Shown one piece after another: positions 24,745 to 34,521 of a DNA stretch of 64,000 bases. The translations under genes were made by a program, and so were the position numbers. The notes beneath the pieces were generated by a model. That model worked only from the letters and a program-made list of their open reading frames with translations. It did no database searches and was not told where the DNA came from. This stretch comes from Megasphaera hutchinsoni (lineage in GTDB: Bacteria; Bacillota; Negativicutes; Veillonellales; Megasphaeraceae). Every line of letters starts with the position of its first letter. The stretch's first letter is position 1. The stretch lies in assembly GCF_001553405.1 (NCBI RefSeq), contig NZ_KQ960925.1, positions 43,991 to 107,990 on the forward strand, given 5' to 3'.

Positions 24745-25845
24745 ATGAATATAACTCGCAAGAAAAAAATAGGTTTAGGTCTGCTTGTCCTCCTCCTCAT
24801 CGCCGGAGGCATTTATGGATATATCCGCTATCAGCAACAGTCACAACCATCAGTTCCCACAGAAACCTATACGGTAACTCGCCGCACTATCACCTCGCAT
24901 GTCACGGCTACTGGTACGATAAGTCCACTCGAATTTGTTGAAGTATCCTCAAAAATTACGGCACGTTTACAAGACGTGCTGGTACATGAAAACGATATAG
25001 TAAAGAAAGGACAGATTATCGCCCGCTTAGATGACTCCGATTATCGTGCAAAACGCGATCAAGCCCAAATTAAGGTGCGACAAACCGGCGAGGTCTATCA
25101 ACGGGCCTTGACTTTGTATCGCCATGGTGCCGGAGCAAAACAAGCCGTCGATACGGCTAAAGCGGAATATGATGCAGCCCGTAGTGCCTTAACCGAAGCA
25201 CAAGCCGACTTGAATGAAACGATCATTCGTGCTTCCATGGATGGAGTTGTCGTTGGTGCCCCTAAGAGTGTCGGCACGCTCATCTCCCAAGGAAACGGAG
25301 CTGGAACCGTGATTATGCGTCTTGCTAATACGACACAAAAACAAATTATTGCCAAAATTGATGAAACTGATATTGGCCATATTAAGCCTGGTCAGATGGC
25401 AACGTTTACTGTCGATGCCTATCCGAATAAAACCTTTACGGCCCGTGTGCAGAAAATAGCTCAAACTGATACCAATAATACGTGGGATCGGGATAACACC
25501 GATCGCTCTTCAACAAATACGCCCGTCATTTATTATGAAGTGACCTTACTCGTCACGGATCCTGATACTATATTACGTCTGGGTATGACGGCTCGTGTAG
25601 CGATTACAACCTCCCTTTTACCAGACGTCTTAACGCTTCCCTTGGCAGCATTACAGACCGATGCCTCTGGTTCCTATGTAACGCGCATTATGCCCGATGG
25701 CCGTCATACGCGTGTGCCTGTAATAACTGGCTTATCTAGTGATAAGTATATTGAAATTCGTAACGGTCTAAAGGAAGGGGACGTCGTTTCCTTATCCTAT
25801 GCCGCTGCCGCACCATCTATGGATGACGAACCACTTGTCATATAG
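24745..25845 (+). CDS. MacA-type periplasmic adaptor (membrane fusion) protein
   Basis: 366 residues. One N-terminal membrane anchor (residues 8-26) is followed by a biotinyl-lipoyl-like half motif, a coiled-coil alpha hairpin (about 90-150), the second lipoyl half (ASMDGVVVGAPKSVGTLIS) and beta-barrel and membrane-proximal domains. This is the HlyD_D23/RND_mfp architecture of MacA. It should bridge the MacB-like transporter encoded next to an outer-membrane channel and deliver peptides or drugs outward. It is the first gene of a three-gene unit with an AAGGAG site. No outer-membrane TolC homologue is encoded here. Confidence 0.9.
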   Translation: MNITRKKKIGLGLLVLLLIAGGIYGYIRYQQQSQPSVPTETYTVTRRTITSHVTATGTISPLEFVEVSSKITARLQDVLVHENDIVKKGQIIARLDDSDYRAKRDQAQIKVRQTGEVYQRALTLYRHGAGAKQAVDTAKAEYDAARSALTEAQADLNETIIRASMDGVVVGAPKSVGTLISQGNGAGTVIMRLANTTQKQIIAKIDETDIGHIKPGQMATFTVDAYPNKTFTARVQKIAQTDTNNTWDRDNTDRSSTNTPVIYYEVTLLVTDPDTILRLGMTARVAITTSLLPDVLTLPLAALQTDASGSYVTRIMPDGRHTRVPVITGLSSDKYIEIRNGLKEGDVVSLSYAAAAPSMDDEPLVI

Positions 25846-25854
25846 GAGTACACG

Positions 25855-26562
25855 ATGAAACAAGCAATTATTACCCTTCGGGATATAAAAAAAACCTATC
25901 ATATAGGGAACACCTTATTTACGGCCTTACATAATATTCACTTAGTTGTCGAAAAGGGTGAATTTACAGCATTAGTAGGTCCTTCGGGCTCAGGTAAATC
26001 AACGCTCATGAATATCCTCGGCTGTTTGGATCGCCCTGATTCCGGCTCATATCAATTAAATGGTCGCGAAGTCGCCCATTTATCGGATGATGAACTGGCA
26101 AAAACAAGGAATTGCGATATCGGCTTCGTCTTTCAAAATTTTAATCTGTTGCCACGTATATCCTCCCTTGCAAATGTCGCTTTACCCCTCATCTATGCAG
26201 GTGTTCCTAAAAAAGAACGGGAACAAAAGGCCGCTGCTTTATTATCATCCGTGGGTCTGGAAAAATGGATGCATCACAAACCCACCGAATTATCCGGTGG
26301 TCAACGACAGCGAGTTGCCATTGCCCGTGCCTTAATTCACGACCCGGCGATCATCATGGCCGATGAACCGACGGGAAATTTAGATACCCGTTCTACTGGC
26401 GAAATTATGGATATTTTTGAATCATTACATCGACAACAAAAAACGATTATATTAGTAACGCATGAACCGGAAATCGCCGCTCGTGCAGAACGGTGCTTAC
26501 TCTTACAAGATGGTGCTATCACACATGACGAACGAAAAGGAGGTGCCATCCATGTTATTTAA
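25855..26562 (+). CDS. ABC transporter ATP-binding protein (MacB/LolD type)
   Basis: 235 residues. Walker A GPSGSGKST, Q-loop FVFQNFNLLP, signature LSGGQRQRVAIARAL, Walker B IIMADEPTGNLD and the switch histidine in VTHEPE are intact; the GNLD ending is the mark of the MacB/LolD/FtsE group. It powers the permease encoded just downstream. The gene starts 9 bp after the MacA-like stop and overlaps the permease start by 11 bp. In the E. coli MacB this domain is fused to the permease; here they are separate. Confidence 0.93.
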   Translation: MKQAIITLRDIKKTYHIGNTLFTALHNIHLVVEKGEFTALVGPSGSGKSTLMNILGCLDRPDSGSYQLNGREVAHLSDDELAKTRNCDIGFVFQNFNLLPRISSLANVALPLIYAGVPKKEREQKAAALLSSVGLEKWMHHKPTELSGGQRQRVAIARALIHDPAIIMADEPTGNLDTRSTGEIMDIFESLHRQQKTIILVTHEPEIAARAERCLLLQDGAITHDERKGGAIHVI

Positions 26563-27769
26563 AGAAAGTGTATCCATTGCCTTTGCTTCCCTGTTAGCTA
26601 ATAAACTACGTACGACCTTGACGATGCTCGGCATGATTATTGGCGTTGCCTCGGTTATCATCATGATTTCCATTGGCATGGGGGTCAAACAGAGTATCAC
26701 TAATTCCATTGCCAGCATGGGAAGTAATATGATCATCATCACCCCAGGCAATAATGCTTCTCCCGATGAAACAGCCGAAGCCGATAATCATTCGCTCACA
26801 CTGGCTGATACCCTGGCTATCTCTAAAGAGCTTCCGCATATTAAACATATTTCTCCTCTGGTTTCTCAATCGGTATTACTCGTAGCAGGAAACAAAAATC
26901 GAACGACCTCGATGTACGGCGTAACCCCGTCTTTTCTTTCTGTCCGCAATACCAACGTAATATCGGGAACCTTTATTTCTACGGACGATATGAATACACG
27001 CAGTCGGACCATAGTCATCGGACAAACCGTAGCTACCAAATTGTTTGGCAGGCAAAATCCCGTAGGAAAAACGCTCCGCTTAAATAATCAGCCCTATCAT
27101 ATTATTGGTGTCTTAGAGAAAAAAGGTCCTTCCATTTGGGGCGAAGATCAAGATGATGTAGCCCTCATTCCCTTAACGACAGCACAAGAACGCTTAATGG
27201 GCATTGATTATATCCATGCCATTAATATCGAAACGGATTCCCCTTTAACCATTGATATGGTGAAGGGCAGTACGATTTCCTTGCTCCGTCAGCGCCATCA
27301 TATTCTGCCAGGAAAGCCCGATGATTTTACCGTAGATACCTTAAAAAGTTTATTAAAGACACTCCAAAAAAACACGGCCACGTTAACCTTATTTTTGGGT
27401 AGTATTGCCAGCATTTCCCTACTGGTCGGGGGAATTGGCATTATGAATATCATGCTCGTATCCGTCACAGAACGAACGCGTGAAATCGGTATTCGCAAAG
27501 CCTTGGGAGCAACCGTTCGTACCATCTTAATTCAATTTTTAATCGAAGCGATTATCATGAGTATCGTCGGCGGGCTAATCGGCATTCTCTTTGGTATTAC
27601 CATCGCCAACATCTTACCTTCCCTCAATCCGAATATGGTAACCCAAATTACACCTTATCCTATTTTTCTTTCCTTTTCAGTTACCCTCATTATTGGCCTG
27701 TTTTTTGGTTTATATCCTGCACGCAAAGCGGCTCGCAAAGATCCTATTGAAGCACTTCGTTATGAATAG
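26552..27769 (+). CDS. MacB-type ABC transporter permease (FtsX-like)
   Basis: 405 residues. A first membrane helix after LRTTLTMLGMIIGVASVIIM (residues about 19-38), a large periplasmic MacB_PCD domain (about 60-270), then three C-terminal helices with GGIGIMNIMLVSV and RTREIGIRKALGA, the FtsX/MacB coupling motif. It is a mechanotransmission-type permease rather than a pore and works with the ATPase and adaptor before it. The ATG at 26552 is fixed by an AAAAGGAGGTG site inside the end of the ATPase gene. The substrate is unknown. Confidence 0.92.
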   Translation: MLFKESVSIAFASLLANKLRTTLTMLGMIIGVASVIIMISIGMGVKQSITNSIASMGSNMIIITPGNNASPDETAEADNHSLTLADTLAISKELPHIKHISPLVSQSVLLVAGNKNRTTSMYGVTPSFLSVRNTNVISGTFISTDDMNTRSRTIVIGQTVATKLFGRQNPVGKTLRLNNQPYHIIGVLEKKGPSIWGEDQDDVALIPLTTAQERLMGIDYIHAINIETDSPLTIDMVKGSTISLLRQRHHILPGKPDDFTVDTLKSLLKTLQKNTATLTLFLGSIASISLLVGGIGIMNIMLVSVTERTREIGIRKALGATVRTILIQFLIEAIIMSIVGGLIGILFGITIANILPSLNPNMVTQITPYPIFLSFSVTLIIGLFFGLYPARKAARKDPIEALRYE

Positions 27770-27791
27770 GATAATCATCCTTGTTTTTTTT
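27768..27791 (+). terminator. Terminator after the MacA/MacB-type operon
   Basis: A short stem (AGGAT with ATCCT, loop AATC) followed by TG and eight T. It starts at the stop codon of the permease gene. Confidence 0.65.
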
Positions 27792-27862
27792 CTTTTCAAT
27801 TCCCCTCCTATGTAGTAGAATAAAGGGTGTTACTATGTATGAAAGAATAAGGAGGGCTTGTT

Positions 27863-29104
27863 ATGGCTCACGTAAATGAAAATTATTTAAAACTTCCTGG
27901 AAATTATTTGTTTGCTTCTATCGCACAAAAAGTTGCTGAATTTTCTAAACATCACCCCGATGCGTCTATTATTCGCTTGGGTATTGGGGACGTTACTCGT
28001 CCATTAGCACCTGCGATTATTCAGGCAATGCATAAAGCCGTAGATGAAATGGGTCATGCTGATACCTTCCGCGGCTATGGTCCCGAACAGGGATATGACT
28101 TTTTACGTCAAGCCATTATAAAAGGTGATTATCACCGTCGCAATATTTCCTTAGATCTCGATGAAGTATTTGTCAGTGACGGTGCTAAAACGGATGTCGC
28201 TTGTATTCAAGAAATCTTCGGACAAGATTTGAAATTTGCCGTAGCCGATCCTGTCTATCCCGTTTATTTAGATTCCAATGTAATGGTCGGACATACAGGC
28301 AATTATCTTGCCGATAAAGGTATTTATGAACAGGTCGTCTACCTGCCTTGCACGGCTGAAAATGGCTTTAAAGCACAACCGCCAACAGAAAAAGTAGATA
28401 TCGTCTATCTTTGTAACCCGAGCAATCCTACGGGGACAGCTATGTCAAAAGCTGAATTAGAAACGTGGGTAAAAGCAGCCCATGACCAAAATTTTATTAT
28501 TATCTATGATTCAGCCTACGAAACATATATTACAGAAGAAGATATACCGCATAGCATTTTTGAAATTGACGGGGCAAAAGAAATCGCAATTGAATTACGT
28601 TCTTTTTCCAAGTGTGCCGGCTTTACGGGAACGCGTTGTGCTTATGTCGTCGTTCCGCATGCATGCAAGGCCTATACCAAAGATGGCAAAGCCGTATCCT
28701 TAAATCCGCTTTGGAATCGACGTCAATGCACGTTCTTTAACGGTACCCCCTATGTAATCCAACGGGCAGCTGAAGCGTATTATTCGCCTGAAGGGTGGGC
28801 ACAATGCCAAGCTGATGTCAACTATTACATGGACAATGCCCATACCATTCGTGATGGCTTGATCGCCGCAGGATATACCGTATATGGTGCAACCAACTCC
28901 CCTTATGCGTGGGTACAAACACCTCATCAAATGAAGAGTTGGGAATTTTTTGATCTCTTATTAGAAAAAGCCCATGTCGTAACCACTCCCGGCGAAGGGT
29001 TTGGCCCGCATGGGGAAGGCTATTTACGCTTAACCGCATTTGGCACGAAAGAAAATACCGCAGCTGCCATCGCACGTATAGCCGATTTAAAATTATGCAA
29101 ATAA
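27863..29104 (+). CDS. dapL: LL-diaminopimelate aminotransferase
   Basis: 413 residues of a fold-type I PLP enzyme. ENYLKLPGNYLF and RLGIGDVTRPL at the start and FRGYGPEQGYDFLR are particular to DapL rather than aspartate aminotransferase. The PLP lysine lies in SFSKCAGFTGTRCAYV and NPSNPTG contacts the cofactor. It converts tetrahydrodipicolinate and glutamate to LL-diaminopimelate in one step, bypassing the DapD/C/E route, for lysine and peptidoglycan synthesis. The ATG has an AAGGAGGG site. ychF follows after 13 bp. Confidence 0.96.
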   Translation: MAHVNENYLKLPGNYLFASIAQKVAEFSKHHPDASIIRLGIGDVTRPLAPAIIQAMHKAVDEMGHADTFRGYGPEQGYDFLRQAIIKGDYHRRNISLDLDEVFVSDGAKTDVACIQEIFGQDLKFAVADPVYPVYLDSNVMVGHTGNYLADKGIYEQVVYLPCTAENGFKAQPPTEKVDIVYLCNPSNPTGTAMSKAELETWVKAAHDQNFIIIYDSAYETYITEEDIPHSIFEIDGAKEIAIELRSFSKCAGFTGTRCAYVVVPHACKAYTKDGKAVSLNPLWNRRQCTFFNGTPYVIQRAAEAYYSPEGWAQCQADVNYYMDNAHTIRDGLIAAGYTVYGATNSPYAWVQTPHQMKSWEFFDLLLEKAHVVTTPGEGFGPHGEGYLRLTAFGTKENTAAAIARIADLKLCK

Positions 29105-29117
29105 AGGTGGTATAACA

Positions 29118-30224
29118 GTGAGTACCAATTTAGAAGTAGGAATCGTCGGGCTTCCCAATGTAGGCAAAAGCACGTTATTTAATGCGATTACAAAAGCTGG
29201 TGCAGAAGCAGCCAATTATCCTTTCTGCACGATTGAACCAAATGTCGGTGTTGTCGAAGTACCGGATGAACGAATTGACGTATTAACCAACATGTATCAT
29301 CCTAAAAAGACCATTCCAGCGGTCATGCGCTTTGTCGATATTGCCGGTCTCGTAGCTGGTGCTGCCAGTGGTGAAGGCTTGGGTAATAAATTCCTTAGCC
29401 ATATTCGCGAGACAGATGCCATTGCCGAAGTCGTTCGTTGCTTTGATGATGCGAATATCACCCATGTCGCCGGTTCGGTTGATCCCATTCGCGACATTGA
29501 TATTATCAATACTGAATTATGTCTTGCCGATATCGAAGTGGCCCAACGTCGCTTAGATCGGATTAGCAAAATTGCCACTTGTGGTGATAAACAAGCGAAA
29601 GCCGAAGCTTCTGTCTTAACTGTCGTGTTAAAAACCCTCGAAGAGGGAAAACCAGCACGTACAGCCTCGCTTACCGAAGATGATTGGCAATGGGTAAAAG
29701 AATTAAATCTCTTAACGGCCAAACCGATTATTTATATAGCTAATGTCGCCGAAGAAGAAGCTGCCCACCCTGAAGATAATCCGTATGTGCAACGCTTGAT
29801 CGAATTTGCCACTCACGAACAAGCACAAGTCGTTGCGGTTTCTGCTAAAATCGAAGCGGAAATAGCCGAATTATCGCCAGAAGAAGGGACCTCCTTTTTA
29901 GCTGAGTTAGGCTTAACCGAATCGGGTTTGGATCGAGTTATCAAGGCTTCGTATACCTTATTGGGATTAATCAATTTCTTCACCGCTGGTGCTGATGAAG
30001 TTCGTGCTTGGACCATTGTCAATGGTACTAAAGCCCCAAAAGCAGCGGGAAAAATTCATACGGATATCGAACGTGGTTTTATTCGTGCTGAAATTGTTTC
30101 CTATGAAGATCTTATTGCTTGTGGTAGCGAACAAGCCGCAAAGGAAAAAGGCTTGGTTCGTTTAGAAGGCAAAGACTACATCATGAAGGATGGAGACGTT
30201 ACGTATTTCCGCTTCAATGTGTAA
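29118..30224 (+). CDS. ychF: Redox-regulated ATPase YchF (Obg family)
   Basis: 368 residues starting at GTG with an AAAGGTGG site. G1 motif GLPNVGKST, switch with CTIEPNVGVV, G3 DIAGLVAGAASGEGLG and a C-terminal TGS-like domain ending in DGDVTYFRFNV. YchF (OLA1) uses ATP more than GTP because the usual NKxD is changed (here NVAEE). It binds ribosomes and is linked to stress responses. Probably cotranscribed with dapL, ending at the terminator at 30240. Confidence 0.96.
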   Translation: MSTNLEVGIVGLPNVGKSTLFNAITKAGAEAANYPFCTIEPNVGVVEVPDERIDVLTNMYHPKKTIPAVMRFVDIAGLVAGAASGEGLGNKFLSHIRETDAIAEVVRCFDDANITHVAGSVDPIRDIDIINTELCLADIEVAQRRLDRISKIATCGDKQAKAEASVLTVVLKTLEEGKPARTASLTEDDWQWVKELNLLTAKPIIYIANVAEEEAAHPEDNPYVQRLIEFATHEQAQVVAVSAKIEAEIAELSPEEGTSFLAELGLTESGLDRVIKASYTLLGLINFFTAGADEVRAWTIVNGTKAPKAAGKIHTDIERGFIRAEIVSYEDLIACGSEQAAKEKGLVRLEGKDYIMKDGDVTYFRFNV

Positions 30225-30239
30225 ACTAAAAACCTCTAC

Positions 30240-30275
30240 AAAAAACACCTCGTGTCATGCACGAGGTGTTTTTTT
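30240..30275. terminator. Bidirectional terminator between ychF and the GlcD-like gene
   Basis: A 15-bp perfect stem with a 5-nt TCATG loop, A-tract on the left and T-tract on the right. It separates the convergent ychF (+) and GlcD-like (-) genes. Confidence 0.85.
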
Positions 30276-30301
30276 CTCCCCTGTTTCTTTATCTATTTCT
30301 A

Positions 30302-31717
30302 TTATGCTTCCTCCAACGGAATAATTTTACCCGGATTCATAATACCATTGGGATCCCACGCTTTTTTAATGGCCCGAATGAGCTGCACTTCTTCTTTCGA
30401 TGTACAACGTATAAAATCATCTCTTTTTTTATAGCCAATGCCGTGTTCCCCTGACATCTTGCCACCTAAAGCATATACACGCGGGAATAAGTCCCGATGA
30501 AAGGCTTGTATTTTTTCATGCCATGCTTCCGGCGATAACCCCCTATGATTCAAGGGCAATACATGGATATTACCATCGCCAATATGTGCTACTGTAACGC
30601 AATATAGGTCATATTTTTGGCGTAATTCCGGAAGTTGCCCTGTAATATCGTGAATTTTATCCAACGGTACAACAAAGTCTTCTGCTTGATACATAATGTC
30701 TATATTACGTGCCGCTTCAGCAAACTGTTTACGCAATTTCCAAATCCGTTTGTCCGCTTCAAATTCATCAATCGAACCATTATTTTCCGCTAAATCGCAA
30801 AGAACGGCCATCTTTCTATCAAGTTCATCTTCGTCAAACGTTTCTACCGTAACAATAACGTATGAACATCCTTCTTGTACATGCGGCATCGTCATATCCA
30901 AGAATTTACACGTCATTTGCAATGCTTCTTTGTCCATGTATTCAATACTGGTCGGATCAATACCGGCTTTTAAAATTTTATTCGGTAACGCAAACGCATC
31001 GTCATCTTTCTCAAATACACAAACCATATTGAAGTTATACGGTGGCAACGGTTTTAATCGTACGGTTACTTCCGTAATTACCCCTAAAATGCCTTCTGAA
31101 CCAGCAATTAACTGTTCTAAGCAAAGACCAGTCGAACACTTTGCCAAGCGTCCACCAACGGTTACGATATCGCCTGTCGGCGTAACGACTTTCAAACTAT
31201 ATATTTGATGCCGTGTCGTACCATATTTAACGGCCTTATTTCCACCTGCATTGCTTGCGACATTACCGCCAAGTTGACAACTTTCCGAGCTAGATGGATC
31301 ACCTGCATATAAAAGACCATGTTTTCTCGCTTCTTCTTGCAATACACCCGTTAATACGCCCGTCTGACATACAGCATACATGTTTTCCGCATCAAGCGTT
31401 ATAATTTTATTCATCCGTTCTAAGGCCAACACGATACCATGATAGATAGGAATCGCCCCACATGCCACGCCTGTACCGGCACTTCGCGGAGTAATAGGAA
31501 TCAACTTTTTATTCGCCAGACAGACAATAGCTGCTACTTCTTCCGTTGTTTTAGGAAATACTACCACTTCGGGTTTATGAAAAAAGTAAGAGTTACCTTC
31601 TTCATCTGTTTGATATTTTGTTCTATATTCTTCATCTGTTTTAACATATTTTTCGCCAACGATTGCTTGCAGTGCTTGTACTACTTCGTCAGTAACTTCG
31701 TTAAACCGTATAGCCAT
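30302..31717 (-). CDS. FAD-linked 2-hydroxyacid dehydrogenase (GlcD/D-lactate dehydrogenase type)
   Basis: 471 residues. An FAD_binding_4 domain (VVVFPKTTEEVAAIV, then PRSAGTGVACGAIP and the GDPSSSESCQLGGNVASNAGG loop that holds FAD) is followed by a cap domain and the C-terminal HIGDGNIHVLPL and GEHGIGYKKR motifs. These are the marks of glycolate oxidase subunit D and D-lactate dehydrogenases that feed electrons to flavoproteins or membrane carriers. In a lactate fermenter it probably oxidises D-lactate to pyruvate; glycolate or another hydroxyacid is possible. No GlcE/F or EtfAB gene is adjacent. The ATG at 31717 follows GGAAGGGA. Confidence 0.88.
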   Translation of the reverse strand: MAIRFNEVTDEVVQALQAIVGEKYVKTDEEYRTKYQTDEEGNSYFFHKPEVVVFPKTTEEVAAIVCLANKKLIPITPRSAGTGVACGAIPIYHGIVLALERMNKIITLDAENMYAVCQTGVLTGVLQEEARKHGLLYAGDPSSSESCQLGGNVASNAGGNKAVKYGTTRHQIYSLKVVTPTGDIVTVGGRLAKCSTGLCLEQLIAGSEGILGVITEVTVRLKPLPPYNFNMVCVFEKDDDAFALPNKILKAGIDPTSIEYMDKEALQMTCKFLDMTMPHVQEGCSYVIVTVETFDEDELDRKMAVLCDLAENNGSIDEFEADKRIWKLRKQFAEAARNIDIMYQAEDFVVPLDKIHDITGQLPELRQKYDLYCVTVAHIGDGNIHVLPLNHRGLSPEAWHEKIQAFHRDLFPRVYALGGKMSGEHGIGYKKRDDFIRCTSKEEVQLIRAIKKAWDPNGIMNPGKIIPLEEA

Positions 31718-31816
31718 AGGATCCCTTCCTTTCCATAATACGTATATATACAATTTTGTATAGTATAGCATATTATTATATTTTGTAAAGTTTGTGTTTG
31801 TTTTCACTTTATAAAA

Positions 31817-33715
31817 TTATTCAGCTAACATCTCCCATGTTTCATAAAGTGCGTCTAATTTCTTTTTTGTTTCTTCATAGGCCTGATGTATTTCCATAAA
31901 TCGTTTGTTATCAACTTGATTTTCGGGCATATTGAGTTGTACTTCGTACATCGTGACCGTAGCTTCCAATTCAGCAATTTTTAACTCCACTTCTTCTATC
32001 TTTTTAGCATTGCCATGTATCTTTTTTTTAACCGGCTGTGAAGACGGTTCTTTTTTGCCAGTGTCCGTATGCATTACCTTACCCATATCCCGTGTCGGCT
32101 TAACCGCAAGCATTAATGCTTCTTGCTGATCGTTCCATTTTTCTCGATAATACGAATAATTGCCCATATATTCGGTCACCCCTTGTGGTGCCAATACCCA
32201 TGTTTTATTCGTTACTTTATCTAAAAAATACCGATCATGGGAAACGATAAGATAGGTGCCGCCAAACTCCAATAAGGCCTCTTCCAATATTTCCCGCGTA
32301 GGAATGTCTAAATGATTCGTGGGTTCGTCCAACAACAGTACATTTGGTGCGGCTAAAAAAAGTTTGAGCAATGCCACACGTGCTTGTTCACCACCACTTA
32401 AAGAGTCAATCGTCTTATACACCTCATCGCCATGAAAGAGAAACCGTCCCAAAATCAACCGTGCCTGATCTTCACTATACGAAAAGGATTGCATAATTTC
32501 TTCCACAATAGACCATGCCCCGTGCAAATCCGTGCGTTCTTGCGAAAAATAACCAATAGAAACACGGCTACCTAGAACAATATGCCCCGATGTAGGCTTT
32601 AATTCGCCCATCACCATTTTCAGCAAGGATGATTTACCAATACCATTCGGACCAATTAAAGCCACCCGCTCGCCACGCCGCAACAAAGCCGAAAGATGAT
32701 TAAACAAGGAATGATCGCCAACCTGTCCACCTACATCATCGAGGACTAAAACCTTTTGTCCGCATTCACTCGGCCGGGTAAATGAAAATTGTAACGTTTC
32801 GTCAGGAACATCCGCTTCCAACCTCACTAACCGATCTAATTGGGATTGTCTTCCCCGTGCTTGCTTGGCTTTAATACCAGCTTTGTACTTTTGAATATAC
32901 GCCTCGGTTGCATGAATTTTTTCTTGTTGCTTCGCATATGCTTTGGCATGGGCTTCTTGTTCTGCCTGTCGTTTCTTCACATACGCCGTGTAATTACCTT
33001 TATATTTTTTGATGGTCCCCTTAGAAAGGGAAAGTATACCCGTTGCCACGCGATCTAAAAAATAACGGTCATGGGAAACGATAATCATACCTCCCCTATA
33101 AGATAATAAATACGTTTCTAACCATTCCAACATATCCACATCCAAATGGTTTGTCGGTTCATCTAAAAATAAGTAATCAGGACATCTGACCAACGCCCTG
33201 GCCAAATTAATCCGCGTTTTTTGACCGCCCGAAAAATCTTGTATATGTCTATCCCAGTCTTCTTCTTGAAAGCCTAAGCCAGCCATAATTTTACGCGACA
33301 TGCTTTCATACGAAAAACCACCAAGCCATTCAAATCGCTCCTGCAACCGTGCATATCGTGCCATCAAGTGTTCATCTTGCGGCTGATCTTGCAAGGCTTG
33401 TTCGGTAGCATGTAATTTATCTTCCAGCTGCATAATATCTTGCCATGCTTCTTTGATAACATCACGTACTCGCAAGGATGGATCATAGGTAATCTGTTGT
33501 TGTAAATACCCAATCGTATCCCCCTCTTCTACGGCTATATTCCCCGTATCCACTTCTTCTAACCCTAATAAACACATCAACAGTGTTGACTTTCCCTCAC
33601 CATTGGCACCAACAAGGCCTAATCGCTCACCCCGATGTAGTGAAAACGATACATCCGAAAAAATGGTATGGATGCCAAAGGACTTACCTAATTGCTGTAC
33701 TCGTATACTACTCAT
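31817..33715 (-). CDS. ABC-F family ATP-binding cassette protein
   Basis: 632 residues with two ABC domains (Walker A GANGEGKST and GPNGIGKSS; signatures FSGGQKTRINLA and LSGGEQARVALL) joined by a basic linker rich in Lys/Gln, and a C-terminal coiled coil. No membrane segments are present. ABC-F proteins act on the ribosome, relieving stalls or antibiotic block. The general architecture fits the YdiF/Uup-like housekeeping group rather than a clear resistance factor. The ATG at 33715 has a GAGGTG site; a 28-codon upstream extension was rejected. Confidence 0.9.
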   Translation of the reverse strand: MSSIRVQQLGKSFGIHTIFSDVSFSLHRGERLGLVGANGEGKSTLLMCLLGLEEVDTGNIAVEEGDTIGYLQQQITYDPSLRVRDVIKEAWQDIMQLEDKLHATEQALQDQPQDEHLMARYARLQERFEWLGGFSYESMSRKIMAGLGFQEEDWDRHIQDFSGGQKTRINLARALVRCPDYLFLDEPTNHLDVDMLEWLETYLLSYRGGMIIVSHDRYFLDRVATGILSLSKGTIKKYKGNYTAYVKKRQAEQEAHAKAYAKQQEKIHATEAYIQKYKAGIKAKQARGRQSQLDRLVRLEADVPDETLQFSFTRPSECGQKVLVLDDVGGQVGDHSLFNHLSALLRRGERVALIGPNGIGKSSLLKMVMGELKPTSGHIVLGSRVSIGYFSQERTDLHGAWSIVEEIMQSFSYSEDQARLILGRFLFHGDEVYKTIDSLSGGEQARVALLKLFLAAPNVLLLDEPTNHLDIPTREILEEALLEFGGTYLIVSHDRYFLDKVTNKTWVLAPQGVTEYMGNYSYYREKWNDQQEALMLAVKPTRDMGKVMHTDTGKKEPSSQPVKKKIHGNAKKIEEVELKIAELEATVTMYEVQLNMPENQVDNKRFMEIHQAYEETKKKLDALYETWEMLAE

Positions 33716-33827
33716 ACACACACCTCTATAATTTCTAAAAAATACAGGCCGCCTATCCGCCTGTATTTCCATTATATCCACGTCTTTACTTGCGGTCAAA
33801 TACCTACTTTTTACGTACCCTTGACCT

Positions 33828-33865
33828 AAAAAAAATCGGCATGCCGCTTATCCCAACATGCCGAT
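33828..33865 (-). terminator. Terminator of the Lrp-type regulator gene
   Basis: A 9-bp stem (ATCGGCATG with CATGCCGAT), 13-nt loop, then a U-tract from eight A on its left in the minus transcript; 33 bp after the stop of the Lrp gene. Confidence 0.8.
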
Positions 33866-33897
33866 ACATATAATGATAGATAAAACAATATATTAGC

Positions 33898-34338
33898 TTA
33901 TACGTTCCATTCTTCTTTACTAGTCGACAAACACATAAAGGTCTGCGATGCTGCTACCGATGGAATTTCGTTCAGTTCATCCATGAGAAAATGTTCTAAA
34001 TCATCCGGTGTTTTCACCAACACTTTCAATAAATAATCAAATGCACCTACAATATGGTGACATTCCAATACTTGAGGGAAGCGCATAATATTGTCGCGGA
34101 ACTCTTCTACTTCACCAGACCGTTCCAAATTAACCATAATAAACGCCGTCACATTATACCCTGTTTTACGGCGGCTTATCTTCGCACCATACCCTTGAAT
34201 AATACCGCTATGCTCCATCTTACGAATACGCTCTGCCACAGCGGGTATAGAAAGTCCTACCACTTTACTAATTTCCGTAGCGGAAGCCTTGCCATTCTTT
34301 TTCAAAATTGTCAAAATTTTATCATCGATATGATCCAT
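33898..34338 (-). CDS. Lrp/AsnC family transcriptional regulator
   Basis: 146 residues. An N-terminal winged helix-turn-helix (DKILTILKKNGKASATEISK, then VGLSIPAVAERIRKME) is followed by an alpha-beta RAM domain (GAFDYLLKVLVKTPDDLE) that binds amino acids and forms octamers. It lies alone, about 180 bp upstream of nothing codirectional except the end of apbE, with its own terminator. Targets cannot be named; an amino-acid transport or metabolism gene is usual. I chose the ATG at 34338, which has a GAGGAT site; a TTG at 34359 would add seven residues. Confidence 0.9.
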   Translation of the reverse strand: MDHIDDKILTILKKNGKASATEISKVVGLSIPAVAERIRKMEHSGIIQGYGAKISRRKTGYNVTAFIMVNLERSGEVEEFRDNIMRFPQVLECHHIVGAFDYLLKVLVKTPDDLEHFLMDELNEIPSVAASQTFMCLSTSKEEWNV

Positions 34339-34521
34339 AACACTACCATCCTCTGCCAAATATTTCTATTATTTATACGTATATAAAAATAACGATAAAT
34401 ATTACTTATAATATATTATCATACATTACAGGTAAAAAGTAAATATTTTTTTACAGAATTAATAATAAAAATCAAAATTTATATATTTTATCACAATTAA
34501 GATTTTCTGTTCAACGTACTC

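Noticed and set aside
31817..33715. Antibiotic-resistance ABC-F protein
   Set aside because: The architecture is that of general housekeeping ABC-F proteins and nothing in the context suggests acquired resistance.
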